This document shows, one piece after another, positions 1 to 6,400 of a stretch of DNA of 7,458 nt. The DNA is from Hyphomicrobiaceae bacterium (GTDB taxonomy: Bacteria > Pseudomonadota > Alphaproteobacteria > Rhizobiales > Hyphomicrobiaceae), in contig JANYHP010000155.1 in the NCBI GenBank assembly GCA_025359005.1, forward strand, positions 1-7,458, read 5' to 3'. The translations under genes were made by a program, and so were the position numbers. How positions within the stretch are numbered: the stretch's first letter is position 1; every line of letters starts with the position of its first letter. A model generated the notes under the pieces. That model made no database searches. It had not been told where the DNA came from and was given only the letters and a program-made list of their open reading frames with translations.

Positions 1-68
1 GCAGAAAATGCGATAAACAAAGGGTTAGAGCGCTTTCCTCGATCCAAACCAAGTGGAAAGCGCTCTAG
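1..68. repeat. Dispersed palindromic repeat, left copy
   Basis: The segment holds a perfect 13-bp inverted repeat, tagagcgctttcc (26-38) and ggaaagcgctcta (55-67), around a 16-nt loop. It is preceded by a stretch (1-25) ending in 'gataaacaaaggg'. Bases 1-60 are nearly identical to 7398-7458 at the other end of the window; they differ by a T/C at 25 and by a short substitution with a one-base insertion near 34. I recall this family as abundant in intergenic DNA of Hyphomicrobiales. As RNA it could fold into a stable hairpin, but there is no U-run, so a classical terminator is not supported. It ends two bases before the ATG at 70. Confidence 0.8.
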
Positions 69-69
69 T

Positions 70-495
70 ATGCCGGTTGGCATGATCGATGCGCAAGCGA
101 TTCGCCAGCGGTGGGATGATGTCGGGTCGAAGCTCGATGAGCGGCGACGACGTTTGTTCGCCGCCGCCGAGGTCCGGTCGGCTGGGCGGGGCGGTCTTGA
201 GGCTGTCGCCAAGATCACCGGGTTCGCGCGCTCGACGCTGGGGCGCGGTCTGAAGCAACTCGACGCGCCGCCGTTTGCGAGTGGACGGGTGCGTCATGAG
301 GGCGGCGGCCGACACACGCTCGTGAGCCAAGATGCGTCGTTGCTCGATAATCTGCGGCGCGTGCTCGAGCCGGCAACGCTCGGGGACCCTATGCGTCCGT
401 TGTTGTGGATTTCGAAGAGCCACGACAAGCTCGCCGCCGCGCTGCAGAAGATGGGCCACACGATCAGTGCCGTCAGCGTAAAGCGGCTGCTGCCG
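70..495 (+). pseudogene. ISAzo13-like transposase, N-terminal fragment
   Basis: The first ~142 codons read as the N-terminus of an ISAzo13-family (Rhodopirellula-type DDE) transposase. I recognise 'WDDVGSKLDERRRRLFAAAE' near residues 15-34, a helix-turn-helix-like stretch (about 42-64, 'AKITGFARSTLGRGL'), 'GDPMRPLLWISKSHDKLA' (105-122) and 'MGHTISAVSVKRLLP' (128-142). Family members are about three times this length and carry their DDE residues further on, so no catalytic domain remains. The match stops at about 495. The frame then runs through unrelated sequence to a TGA at 556-558. The start may be ATG 70 or, judging by the family's usual beginning 'MID', ATG 82. It is a dead remnant, truncated by a rearrangement or by insertion of other IS DNA. 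Family assignment is from memory of conserved motifs. Confidence 0.85.
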
Positions 496-581
496 AACCA
501 CACCTTGAACGGTTTGCGCGTGCCTTCAAGCACAGTGCCGGACGTCAGGCTCGTCTGATGCCCGCATGTAGCGCACTCGAA
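495..581 (-). pseudogene. Inverted IS1595-type transposase zinc-ribbon fragment
   Basis: Read on the minus strand from 581 to 495, the DNA encodes 29 residues beginning FECATCGHQTSLTSGTV and ending TRKPFKVWF. This is the signature of the second half of the N-terminal zinc ribbon of IS1595/ISXO2-like transposases: a CxxC pair, then 'HQTSLTSGT', then a basic-aromatic stretch ending 'WF'. No such similarity continues on either side. Above 581 the minus frame no longer resembles a zinc ribbon and the plus strand begins to encode an IS1595 catalytic region. Below 495 the plus strand encodes the ISAzo13 fragment. It is therefore a short inverted piece spliced between two other transposase fragments. 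Its ribbon style (HQTSLTSGT) may belong to a different IS1595 subgroup from the downstream forward fragment; this is inference. Confidence 0.72.
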
Positions 582-1220
582 CAGGCCATCGTCGAGGGCA
601 TCTCCTTGCGCAAGGTGGCGGGACGCCTCGACATTCACGTGGAGACCGCCTTCCGGTGGCGGCACCGCTTCCTGGCCGAGCCGAAGGACGTGAAGGCCAA
701 GGCGCTGCAGGGCACGGTCGAGGCCGACGAGACCTACTTCCTCCATTCGCGCAAAGGCCAGCGCAAGCTCGATCGCCCGGCTCGCAAACGCGGCGGTAAA
801 GCCAAGAAGCGTGGGCTATCCGCCGAGCAGGTGCCGGTTCTCATCGCCCGCAACCGCAGCGCGGCGATGACCGATCAGATCCTCGCCGATCGCTCGGCAC
901 GGTCAATCGAGGCGGCGCTCGGACCCGTGATCGCGAAGTCGGCGGTCCTGGTGAGCGACGCGGCCGGCGGCTACCGCGCGTTCGCGAGCCAAGCCAAGAT
1001 CGCGCACGTGCCGTTGAACCTGAGCGCCGGCGAGCGCGTGTTCGGCGACTATCACATCCAGAACGTCAACAACTACTGCAGCCGCCGCAAGGGCTGGATG
1101 CTACGCTTTCGCGGCGTCGCAACGAAATACCTCGACAGCTATCTCGGCTGGCACCGCGCCGACGATCGCGAAGGCAACACGCAGTCAGCGAGCCGCGTCC
1201 TCGCGGCAGCCTGGGGTTAG
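558..1220 (+). pseudogene. IS1595-family transposase lacking its zinc ribbon
   Basis: From about 582 the plus strand encodes an IS1595-family (ISXO2-like) transposase. Visible landmarks are 'AFRWRHRFL' (end of the helical linker), 'GTVEADETYF' with the first catalytic Asp, 'RPARKRGGKAKKRGLS', 'VLVSDAAGGYRAFA' with the second Asp, and 'HIQNVNNYCSRRKGWM' followed by 'GVATKYLDSYLGWHR'. The third catalytic position appears to be Asn, as in many members of this family, so the catalytic core looks complete. The N-terminal zinc ribbon (DNA recognition) is absent and is replaced by ISAzo13 and inverted DNA. An in-frame ATG at 558 overlaps the stop of the upstream ISAzo13 frame and would give a 220-residue protein. 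The frame is also open further upstream to 405. I consider it non-functional, although the intact core could in principle be expressed as a truncated protein. Confidence 0.85.
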
Positions 1221-1287
1221 GGCATCAACATCAAAACCGAACAGCGCCAATATTTTTTCGGACCGACTACGGTTAGACGTCGCGCGA

Positions 1288-1632
1288 TCAATCGCAGATG
1301 GTTGCGCGATAGCAGCGCGTCACGCCACCGCGGCAGACATAGTCGCCAAAGCGGTTGTAGTCGCAGGCGCCGCCGACGCGACGGCACTGGCGGGGACCGA
1401 GGTAGCAGCCGTTGTCGGACACGTAATAGCGGGAATAGCGATAGTAGCGGGGATAGCCATAAGCGTAGCTGCCGATGGCGGCGCCGGCGATGACGCCAGC
1501 CGCGATGCCGAGGCCAAGGCCATAGCCGCGACGTGCTTCCGCGGGCGCCGGTGCCGTCATCAGTGCACCAGCCAAGACGGCCGCACCAAGTACGGTCGAG
1601 ACGGTTGCTTTGATTTTCCAACTCTTGAACAT
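1288..1632 (-). CDS. Small secreted glycine-zipper, six-cysteine protein
   Basis: This 114-residue protein has a clear Sec signal peptide: basic N-region (MFKSWKIK), hydrophobic core to about residue 27, and cleavage likely after AEA at residue 33. The mature part begins with a Gly/Ala stretch with GxxxG-like spacing (about 36-58, 'GLGLGIAAGVIAGAAIG'), which could be membrane-active or self-associating. A Tyr/Arg-rich segment follows (57-70). Then come six cysteines at 76, 83, 90, 100, 107 and 113, an even number suited to disulfides in the periplasm. The start at 1632 is chosen over the in-frame upstream start at 1671 because AGGAG sits six bases before it and the signal peptide begins there. 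It is read in the same direction as the 1856-2242 gene, 223 bases downstream of it. I do not recognise a named family and assign no function. Similar short envelope proteins are common in Hyphomicrobiales (from memory). Confidence 0.8.
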   Translation of the reverse strand: MFKSWKIKATVSTVLGAAVLAGALMTAPAPAEARRGYGLGLGIAAGVIAGAAIGSYAYGYPRYYRYSRYYVSDNGCYLGPRQCRRVGGACDYNRFGDYVCRGGVTRCYRATICD

Positions 1633-1855
1633 GGCAGGCTCCTGGGGGAAGGGGCGATGCGACCGTCGCATGCGCTCAGCGGCCCACGCATCGTTTGGCC
1701 GCCACGATGCTATAACTCTGACAGAACAGTGTAAATAAAATCAATATGGGGCAAACAGGCAACAAAGTGGCCCATTCACCCCATCCCGATCATCTGGTGC
1801 ACTGCAACGCCGATGGCTATTCACAGCCCCGACGGCCTGCCAACTCAGGCGCGCG
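1633..1855. other. Intergenic region upstream of the six-cysteine protein
   Basis: This is the gap between two minus-strand genes. Around 1708-1750 it is markedly AT-richer than its surroundings. On the minus strand it offers TTTACA (1730-1735) and TATAGC/TTATAG-like boxes (about 1709-1715), but the spacing is only 14-15 bases, so any promoter here is tentative. No terminator hairpin with a T-run is visible for the 1856-2242 gene. Nothing else is recognisable. Confidence 0.35.
1639..1643 (-). promoter_or_regulatory. Ribosome binding site AGGAG deciding the 1632 start
   Basis: On the minus strand AGGAG is followed by six bases (cctgcc) and the ATG at 1632. This fixes the start of the small secreted protein and rejects the 13-codon upstream extension. 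Confidence 0.75.
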
Positions 1856-2242
1856 TCACTTCAGTGGTTTGGTGTCACGATCGATGACTGCGTGGCCATG
1901 ACCGTCCCGGTCGATACCCCACGCGGGATGATAGCGATACTTCGGCCCGGTGTAGGTATAGCGGTAGCGATTACGCATTTCATCGGCCGATACCCAATAG
2001 CCCGTGTTGTAGCCCGGATACCAGGCCCGGCGGATGTAGCGATAACCATAGGCATCATCGCACATGGTCGATTCGCCTTCGCACTCGCCGCGGCCCACAC
2101 GTTTGCGGGCGCCGAGCGGAATATCGCGGCCTTCCGGCGTCACAAATGGGTCAGAACCAAAGGCCTTCGCCGGTTCGGGCATCGTCACGGACGCGAGGGC
2201 GGCGGTGACCGCTGCCAAGCTTATGAGGGTAGTCACGCGCAT
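1856..2242 (-). CDS. Small secreted Tyr/Arg-rich protein
   Basis: This 128-residue protein starts with a Sec signal peptide: MRVTT, a hydrophobic core of Ala/Leu/Val, and likely cleavage after AKA at residue 27. The mature part has a cysteine pair at 54 and 61 (C-x6-C). It continues with a Tyr-, Arg- and Trp-rich region (about 65-107, including 'YIRRAWYPGYNTGYW' and 'YRYTYTGPKYRYHPAW') and ends in a charged Asp/His/Arg tail. The start at 2242 has an upstream AAGGGA nine bases away and places the signal peptide at the N-terminus. Its mature composition resembles that of the downstream 1288-1632 protein, and both contain C-x6-C spacing. I see no alignable homology between them and no named domain. 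It is probably a periplasmic or surface protein of unknown role. A possible -10 box TATAGT lies at 2290-2295 on the same strand. Confidence 0.75.
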   Translation of the reverse strand: MRVTTLISLAAVTAALASVTMPEPAKAFGSDPFVTPEGRDIPLGARKRVGRGECEGESTMCDDAYGYRYIRRAWYPGYNTGYWVSADEMRNRYRYTYTGPKYRYHPAWGIDRDGHGHAVIDRDTKPLK

Positions 2243-2505
2243 GGGTCAGCATCCCTTGTCGGCCGAATCAATTCACACCATTTCAGCAAACTATACCTAA
2301 CGACGCGTTAATCGCGAGCCCGCTCTGGCGCGTTGCCCCCCCGAAGTGCACGGCGGCCACAGTACGACGGCGCTGCACTATCAAATGCGTCGCGTGCGGT
2401 GTGTTTAATGAAATTCTCACCACGTCCTGCGCAAAGTGACGGCTGACTGCTGCCGTGGCATGGCCGCCGCCCGGAAACGGGGGCCGGTATGGCGAGCGGT
2501 CGTGA
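2243..2505. promoter_or_regulatory. Divergent intergenic region between secreted protein and T1SS operon
   Basis: This gap must hold signals for both the leftward secreted protein and the rightward secretion operon. On the minus strand TATAGT (2290-2295) could be a -10 box about 48 bases before the 2242 start, but I see no good -35. A short dyad, taacg-acg-cgtta (2298-2310), sits just upstream of it and could be an operator. For the rightward operon I find no convincing promoter boxes. Confidence 0.3.
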
Positions 2506-4890
2506 TTGTTCAAAGGCTTCCTCGTGCAGGGTTCTGCCGCGCCACGTTCCGATCGTCAGTCTGTCGCCAGCGAGCCCGCTGACGGCCTCGACGCGCTGTT
2601 GTCGGAAAACGCCCGGCGCCTGCGGTCGATCGTTGGCCGCTGGCGGCATGAGGATGGCGACCGGCCGACCGCGCTGCCGATGGCGGCGCGCGACGGCGAT
2701 GACGAAAAGCGTACGCCGGCACAGGAGCCGCCGACCGATGCTGCTTTGGCCCCTCAAGCGCACGCAGGCGCAACGGTCGCCGCGCCCGCCGCCGAAGCCA
2801 CGCCTGTAACGCCGGCCGCCGCCGCAACACGCTCAGAAAGCCTTCAACCGGTTCCCGCCCCTCAGCCCAAGCCTTCTTCGGTCATCAAGCCTTCTGCGGT
2901 CATCGAGCCTTCTGCAGTCATCGAGCCTTCTGCGCGCGTCGCGACCAAAGCTGATGCCCCCCCGCGCGCAAAGCGCCAACCGCGCGCGCCCTCGCCGCCC
3001 AAGCGCGCGACTGACGACGACCGAGTGGCCCCGGACTCCATCGGTGCCGTTGCGTCGGCCCCGCCCGCGACGCGCGCAGCCACAAGTCCTGATGGCGCTC
3101 TGCCAGCGCTCGCGCCCCCTTCCGTGCATGTCCTGTCCAAACGCGGCGAACTGTGGTTGGCGCTGGTTGCCAGCAAGCGCGCCATCATGGCCGTCGGCTG
3201 GTTCAGCGCCGTCATCAACGTGCTGATGCTGGCCGGGCCGCTGTTCATGCTGCAGGTCTACGACCGCGTGATGGCGTCCGGCAGCGTCCCCACCTTGATT
3301 GCCCTGCTCGCGCTGACCGCAGCCGTCTACGGCATCATCGGCGTGCTGGAGTTGGTCCGCTCGCGCATCATCACCCGGATCGGCATCGAGATCGACCAGC
3401 GCATCGGCGATCGCATCTTCGAAGCGTCCCTCAAGGCGGCGCTGGCGCAGTCAGGCTCGCCGAGCGCGGCGCTGCGCGATCTCGACACGTTGCGCAACTT
3501 CGTCGCCGGGCCGGCACCGATGACCTTCTTCGACGTCTGGTGGGCGCCGGTCTATCTGCTCGTGATCTTTGCCACCCATTGGACACTTGGCCTCGCAGCG
3601 CTTGGCGGCTGCGCGCTGCTGTTGTTTACTGCCTGGCTCAGCGACAGCCGTAGCCGTGCGCCCTTGATGGAGAGCCAGAAGTCGGCGATCCGCGGCATGG
3701 AAATGGCAGAAACCGGCCAGCGCAACGCCGAGGCGATCACCGCCATGGGTATGATCGGCGCCTATCGCCTCCGCTGGCAGCGCATCAACCAGGAAGCGCT
3801 ATCCTGGCAGGTCTATGCGTCGGATGTGCTTGGCGGCGTGTCGTCGGTTTCCAAAACGCTGCGGCTGCTGTTGCAATCGGTCATGCTGGCGATTGGCGCG
3901 GGTCTCGCGCTGAAGGGCGAGATCACCTCCGGTTCGATCATCGCGGCGACGATCATTTTCGGTCGCGCACTGGCCCCCGTCGAACAGGTCATCACCCATT
4001 GGCGCAGTTCGCTCAAAGCGCTCGACGCCTACAAAAAGCTCGAGCAGTTGCTCGCGGGCATTCCGCCGCCGAACCGCACCATGGCCTTGCCCAAGCCGAA
4101 CGGTCACATCGAGGTCACTGGCTTGCGCGTGGCCGCGCCCGGCTCGCAGGCCATCATCCTCAACAATTTGAATTTTGAAGTGCGCCCCGGCCAGATGCTC
4201 GCCGTCATCGGCCCGAGCGCGTCCGGCAAGTCGACGCTCACGCGCGCCCTCGTCGGCCTCTGGAAGCCCGCCACCGGCGCCATCAAGCTCGACGGCGTCG
4301 ATATCAGTCGCTGGGACAGCGAAGGCCTCGGCCAACATATCGGCTACCTGCCGCAGGATATGGAACTGTTCTCCGGCACCGTGCGCGAAAACATTGGCCG
4401 CTTCCGTGCCGATGCCACGGACGCGGAAGTCGTCGCCGCAGCAACCGCCGCCCACGCCCATGAAGTCGTCATGTCCTTGCCCAACGGGTACGCCACCGAA
4501 CTCGGCGCTTTCGGCACGCATTTGTCCGGCGGCCAGCGTCAACGCATCGCGCTCGCCCGTGCGCTGTTCCGCAATCCCTCCCTCGTCGTGCTCGACGAAG
4601 CCAACGCCAACCTCGACCGCGCCGGTGACGTAGCGCTTGCCGCCGCCATCGACGGCATGCGCAAGCGCGGCCAGGCCATCGTCTTCGTCTCTCATCGCGT
4701 GCAGGCGATCCAGCAGGCCGACACGCTGCTCTACATCGAGCGCGGCCAGCAGAAGGCTTTTGGCCCGCGCGATGCCGTGCTCGCCGCCATCAACGGCCAA
4801 CCGCCTCCGCAGACGCCGCAGCAAACCGCGCCGCAAGGCAAGCCCAACCCCGAAGCCCCGTCGCCGCGCACCAGCGCGCCGGCCGCGTGA
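2506..4890 (+). CDS. Type I secretion ABC permease/ATPase (PrtD type), long N-terminal extension
   Basis: This is the inner-membrane exporter subunit of a type I secretion system. It hydrolyses ATP to drive an unfolded substrate through the adaptor and outer-membrane tunnel. Residues 1 to about 210 are a Pro/Ala/Arg-rich, probably disordered extension with no C39 peptidase-like domain. The transmembrane domain runs from about 225 ('AIMAVGWFSAVINVLMLAGP') to about 510, with several hydrophobic segments. The ATPase domain shows Walker A GPSASGKST (569-577, K575), Q-loop Q617 in 'YLPQDMELFSGTVRENI', signature LSGGQRQR (673-680), Walker B 'LVVLDE' (D697, E698) and H-loop H730. All catalytic motifs are intact. 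A Pro/Gln-rich tail follows residue ~765. The protein has 794 residues against roughly 550-580 for usual PrtD-type exporters. A stop at 2503 bounds the frame. The start is TTG 2506 or, better placed behind AAAGG, GTG 2524. It overlaps the downstream adaptor gene, so the two form an operon. Confidence 0.94.
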   Translation: MFKGFLVQGSAAPRSDRQSVASEPADGLDALLSENARRLRSIVGRWRHEDGDRPTALPMAARDGDDEKRTPAQEPPTDAALAPQAHAGATVAAPAAEATPVTPAAAATRSESLQPVPAPQPKPSSVIKPSAVIEPSAVIEPSARVATKADAPPRAKRQPRAPSPPKRATDDDRVAPDSIGAVASAPPATRAATSPDGALPALAPPSVHVLSKRGELWLALVASKRAIMAVGWFSAVINVLMLAGPLFMLQVYDRVMASGSVPTLIALLALTAAVYGIIGVLELVRSRIITRIGIEIDQRIGDRIFEASLKAALAQSGSPSAALRDLDTLRNFVAGPAPMTFFDVWWAPVYLLVIFATHWTLGLAALGGCALLLFTAWLSDSRSRAPLMESQKSAIRGMEMAETGQRNAEAITAMGMIGAYRLRWQRINQEALSWQVYASDVLGGVSSVSKTLRLLLQSVMLAIGAGLALKGEITSGSIIAATIIFGRALAPVEQVITHWRSSLKALDAYKKLEQLLAGIPPPNRTMALPKPNGHIEVTGLRVAAPGSQAIILNNLNFEVRPGQMLAVIGPSASGKSTLTRALVGLWKPATGAIKLDGVDISRWDSEGLGQHIGYLPQDMELFSGTVRENIGRFRADATDAEVVAAATAAHAHEVVMSLPNGYATELGAFGTHLSGGQRQRIALARALFRNPSLVVLDEANANLDRAGDVALAAAIDGMRKRGQAIVFVSHRVQAIQQADTLLYIERGQQKAFGPRDAVLAAINGQPPPQTPQQTAPQGKPNPEAPSPRTSAPAA
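2512..2516 (+). promoter_or_regulatory. Candidate RBS (AAAGG) favouring GTG 2524
   Basis: AAAGG lies seven bases before an in-frame GTG at 2524. The most upstream possible start, TTG 2506, has only a weak 'gcgag' before it. The true protein may therefore be six residues shorter than the longest reading. Confidence 0.4.
2872..2940 (+). repeat. 18-bp in-frame tandem repeat in the exporter extension
   Basis: Units start at 2872, 2890, 2908 and 2926 with the consensus ccttctgcggtcatcgag. The first three are full 18-mers with few differences and the fourth diverges after nine bases. In the protein they give PSSVIK, PSAVIE, PSAVIE, PSARVA within the low-complexity N-terminal region. The length is a multiple of three, so copy-number change would keep the frame. 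Confidence 0.9.
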
Positions 4891-6278
4891 GCCGAGCGCA
4901 GATGACCGCAGCCCCGCTCACGCTCCAGGCATCGAACGCGACGCTCCCCGCGCTCGCGGAACCGCCGCGTCTTGAAGTCATCGGCGAGGCGTGGCCATCG
5001 ACCGAACCATGGATTGCCTATGGCAAGATGGTGCTCGCGGCTTTGGGCATCGTCACGCTGCTGTTCAGCTTCGTCAATATTTCCGGCGCTATCGTCGCGT
5101 CCGGCACGGTCGCCGTCGAGAGCAATACCAAAACCGTGCAGCACCTCGAAGGCGGCATCGTGCAGAAGATCCTCGTCAAGAACGGCGACCTCGTGCGGGA
5201 GGGCGATGTGCTGATCCGCCTCGATGATACGCAGCTCCGCGCCAACCACGGCGTCGCCCGCGGTCGCACCCTGGATGCGCTCACGCAACAACTCCGCCTC
5301 GAAGCGGAACGCGACAGCACGCCCACGTTCGTGCTGCCGGCGGCCTTGATCACCAACAACCAGGACCCCCAGCTTCTCCGCATGTTCGAAGCCCAGCATG
5401 CGTTGTTCGTCGCTCGCCGCACGGGCCGTCAGGGTGAGCAGGGCGTTCTGCGCCAGCGGCTCGAGCAGCTCAAAAGCGATCTCGGCGGCATGCAGCAACA
5501 GCTCGAAGCCCGCCAACGCGAGTTAGACTTCGTCAGTCGCGAATTGAAGGGCGTGCTGCCGCTGTTTGAGAAAGGCTTCATCAACCAGGGGCGCCTCAGC
5601 CCCCTGCAACGCGACGAGGCCCGCCTCAAAGGCGATGTCGGGCGTCTGGTGACGGATGTCGAAAAGGCCAAATCGGCCATGGCAGAAGCAACCCTCAAGC
5701 TGGCGCAGAGCGACAAGGACTTCCAGTCCCAGGTCGCCGACGAGTTGCGCAAGGCGTTGGCCCAGTTCACCGAGGCCAGCGAAAATCTCACTGGCATCGA
5801 GGACCGGCTCGCCCGCGCTGAGATCCGTGCGCCACGCAAGGGCCGCATCAACGGCCTGTCGGTGACAACGGAAGGCGGCGTCGTGCAAGCAGGTAGCCCG
5901 CTGCTGCAAGTAGTGCCCGACGACGAGAAGCTCGTCGTTGAAGCCAAGATCCAGCCGCAAGATGTCGACAAGGTGCGCGGCGGCCTGAGTGCCGTCGTCA
6001 AGTTCCCCGGCATCAACGCCAAGACCACGCCGCGCCTCGAGGGCATCGTGACGACGGTTTCACCTGCCACGCTGAAAGACCAGGATCAGCAGAACAAGCC
6101 CTACTACCAGGTGCACGTCGAATTGTCGGCGGAAGAACTCGCCAAGCTCGGCGCCGACCACAAGCTGATCCCCGGCATGCCCGCTGAAATCTACATCGAG
6201 ACCACGCCGCGCTCGATCCTGACCTACCTCGTGAAGCCGATCGCCGACATCATCAGCCACCTCGGCCGCGATGGCTGA
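4887..6278 (+). CDS. Type I secretion membrane fusion protein (HlyD/PrtE family)
   Basis: This is the periplasmic adaptor of the type I secretion system, linking the ABC exporter to a TolC-like outer-membrane channel. In order, the 463 residues show a cytoplasmic N-terminus of about 45; one membrane segment (about 46-70, 'MVLAALGIVTLLF'); and the first lipoyl-like half ('QHLEGGIVQKILVKNGDLV', 85-103, then 'GDVLIRLDDTQ'). A long helical coiled-coil hairpin (about 180-310, rich in Glu/Gln/Leu) follows, then the second lipoyl half ('RAEIRAPRKGRINGLSV', 310-326) and a beta-barrel region. The family's C-terminal motif 'PGMPAEIYIETTPRSILTYL' (429-448) ends it. The length is normal for the family. 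The GTG start at 4887 overlaps the exporter's TGA (GTGA), implying translational coupling; ATG 4902 is an alternative start. No part looks damaged. The outer-membrane partner is not nearby. Confidence 0.95.
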   Translation: MSRAQMTAAPLTLQASNATLPALAEPPRLEVIGEAWPSTEPWIAYGKMVLAALGIVTLLFSFVNISGAIVASGTVAVESNTKTVQHLEGGIVQKILVKNGDLVREGDVLIRLDDTQLRANHGVARGRTLDALTQQLRLEAERDSTPTFVLPAALITNNQDPQLLRMFEAQHALFVARRTGRQGEQGVLRQRLEQLKSDLGGMQQQLEARQRELDFVSRELKGVLPLFEKGFINQGRLSPLQRDEARLKGDVGRLVTDVEKAKSAMAEATLKLAQSDKDFQSQVADELRKALAQFTEASENLTGIEDRLARAEIRAPRKGRINGLSVTTEGGVVQAGSPLLQVVPDDEKLVVEAKIQPQDVDKVRGGLSAVVKFPGINAKTTPRLEGIVTTVSPATLKDQDQQNKPYYQVHVELSAEELAKLGADHKLIPGMPAEIYIETTPRSILTYLVKPIADIISHLGRDG

Positions 6279-6285
6279 GCGGGAT

Positions 6286-6330
6286 TGCCAAGTCATGGTA
6301 GGCCAAGTCATGGTAGGGCAAGTCATGGTG
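6286..6330. repeat. Three 15-bp direct repeats upstream of kynA
   Basis: Units 6286-6300, 6301-6315 and 6316-6330 share the core caagtcatggt, with small changes at the ends (tgccaagtcatggta, ggccaagtcatggta, gggcaagtcatggtg). They occupy the spacer between the adaptor stop codon and kynA, ending 70 bases before the kynA ATG. They could be binding sites for a regulator or a simple slippage product. A 15-bp period puts adjacent units on opposite faces of the helix. Confidence 0.85.
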
Positions 6331-6400
6331 ACGGACGCACTCATTGTCGTGTAGCCTTGCGTCGGCGTGCTCGACACGCCGCCGCGCGAGGCCAGCCCCG

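Larger units (their letters stand above)
70..1220 (+). mobile_element. Decayed IS mosaic (ISAzo13 / IS1595)
   Basis: Three transposase pieces lie end to end with no spacer: ISAzo13 N-terminus (+), IS1595-type zinc ribbon (-) and IS1595 catalytic region (+). I could not identify matching terminal inverted repeats or a target-site duplication around the block. The flank 1221-1287 after the last stop is AT-richer and may contain an old element end, but I cannot define it. The block separates the left palindromic repeat from the resident genes to the right. Confidence 0.65.

Noticed and set aside
1240..1265. T-run (1254-1259) as a terminator after the IS block
   Set aside because: No convincing GC-rich hairpin precedes the T-run on the plus strand, and on the minus strand it is an A-run.
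1633..1671. N-terminal extension of the six-cysteine protein to 1671
   Set aside because: It would put 13 residues before a good signal peptide, and AGGAG is correctly placed for the internal ATG at 1632.
2489..2809. 106-codon plus-strand frame starting with ATG 2489
   Set aside because: It lies out of frame over the exporter's start and low-complexity region, is Arg/Ser/Pro-rich as expected for a shifted frame, and has no motif.
3799..4836. Long open minus-strand frame (345 codons) opposite the exporter
   Set aside because: It is the complement of a well-supported ABC ATPase, has no recognisable motifs, and is the expected by-product of high GC with codon bias.
4731..5516. Minus-strand frame of 261 codons across the exporter/adaptor junction
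   Set aside because: It is a shadow of two coding regions in high-GC DNA, with no motif and no ribosome binding site.
6344..6400. N-terminal extension of kynA from TTG 6344
   Set aside because: The 19 extra residues (Ser/Arg/Ala-rich) are not family-like, the start codon is rare, and ATG 6401 gives the usual length.
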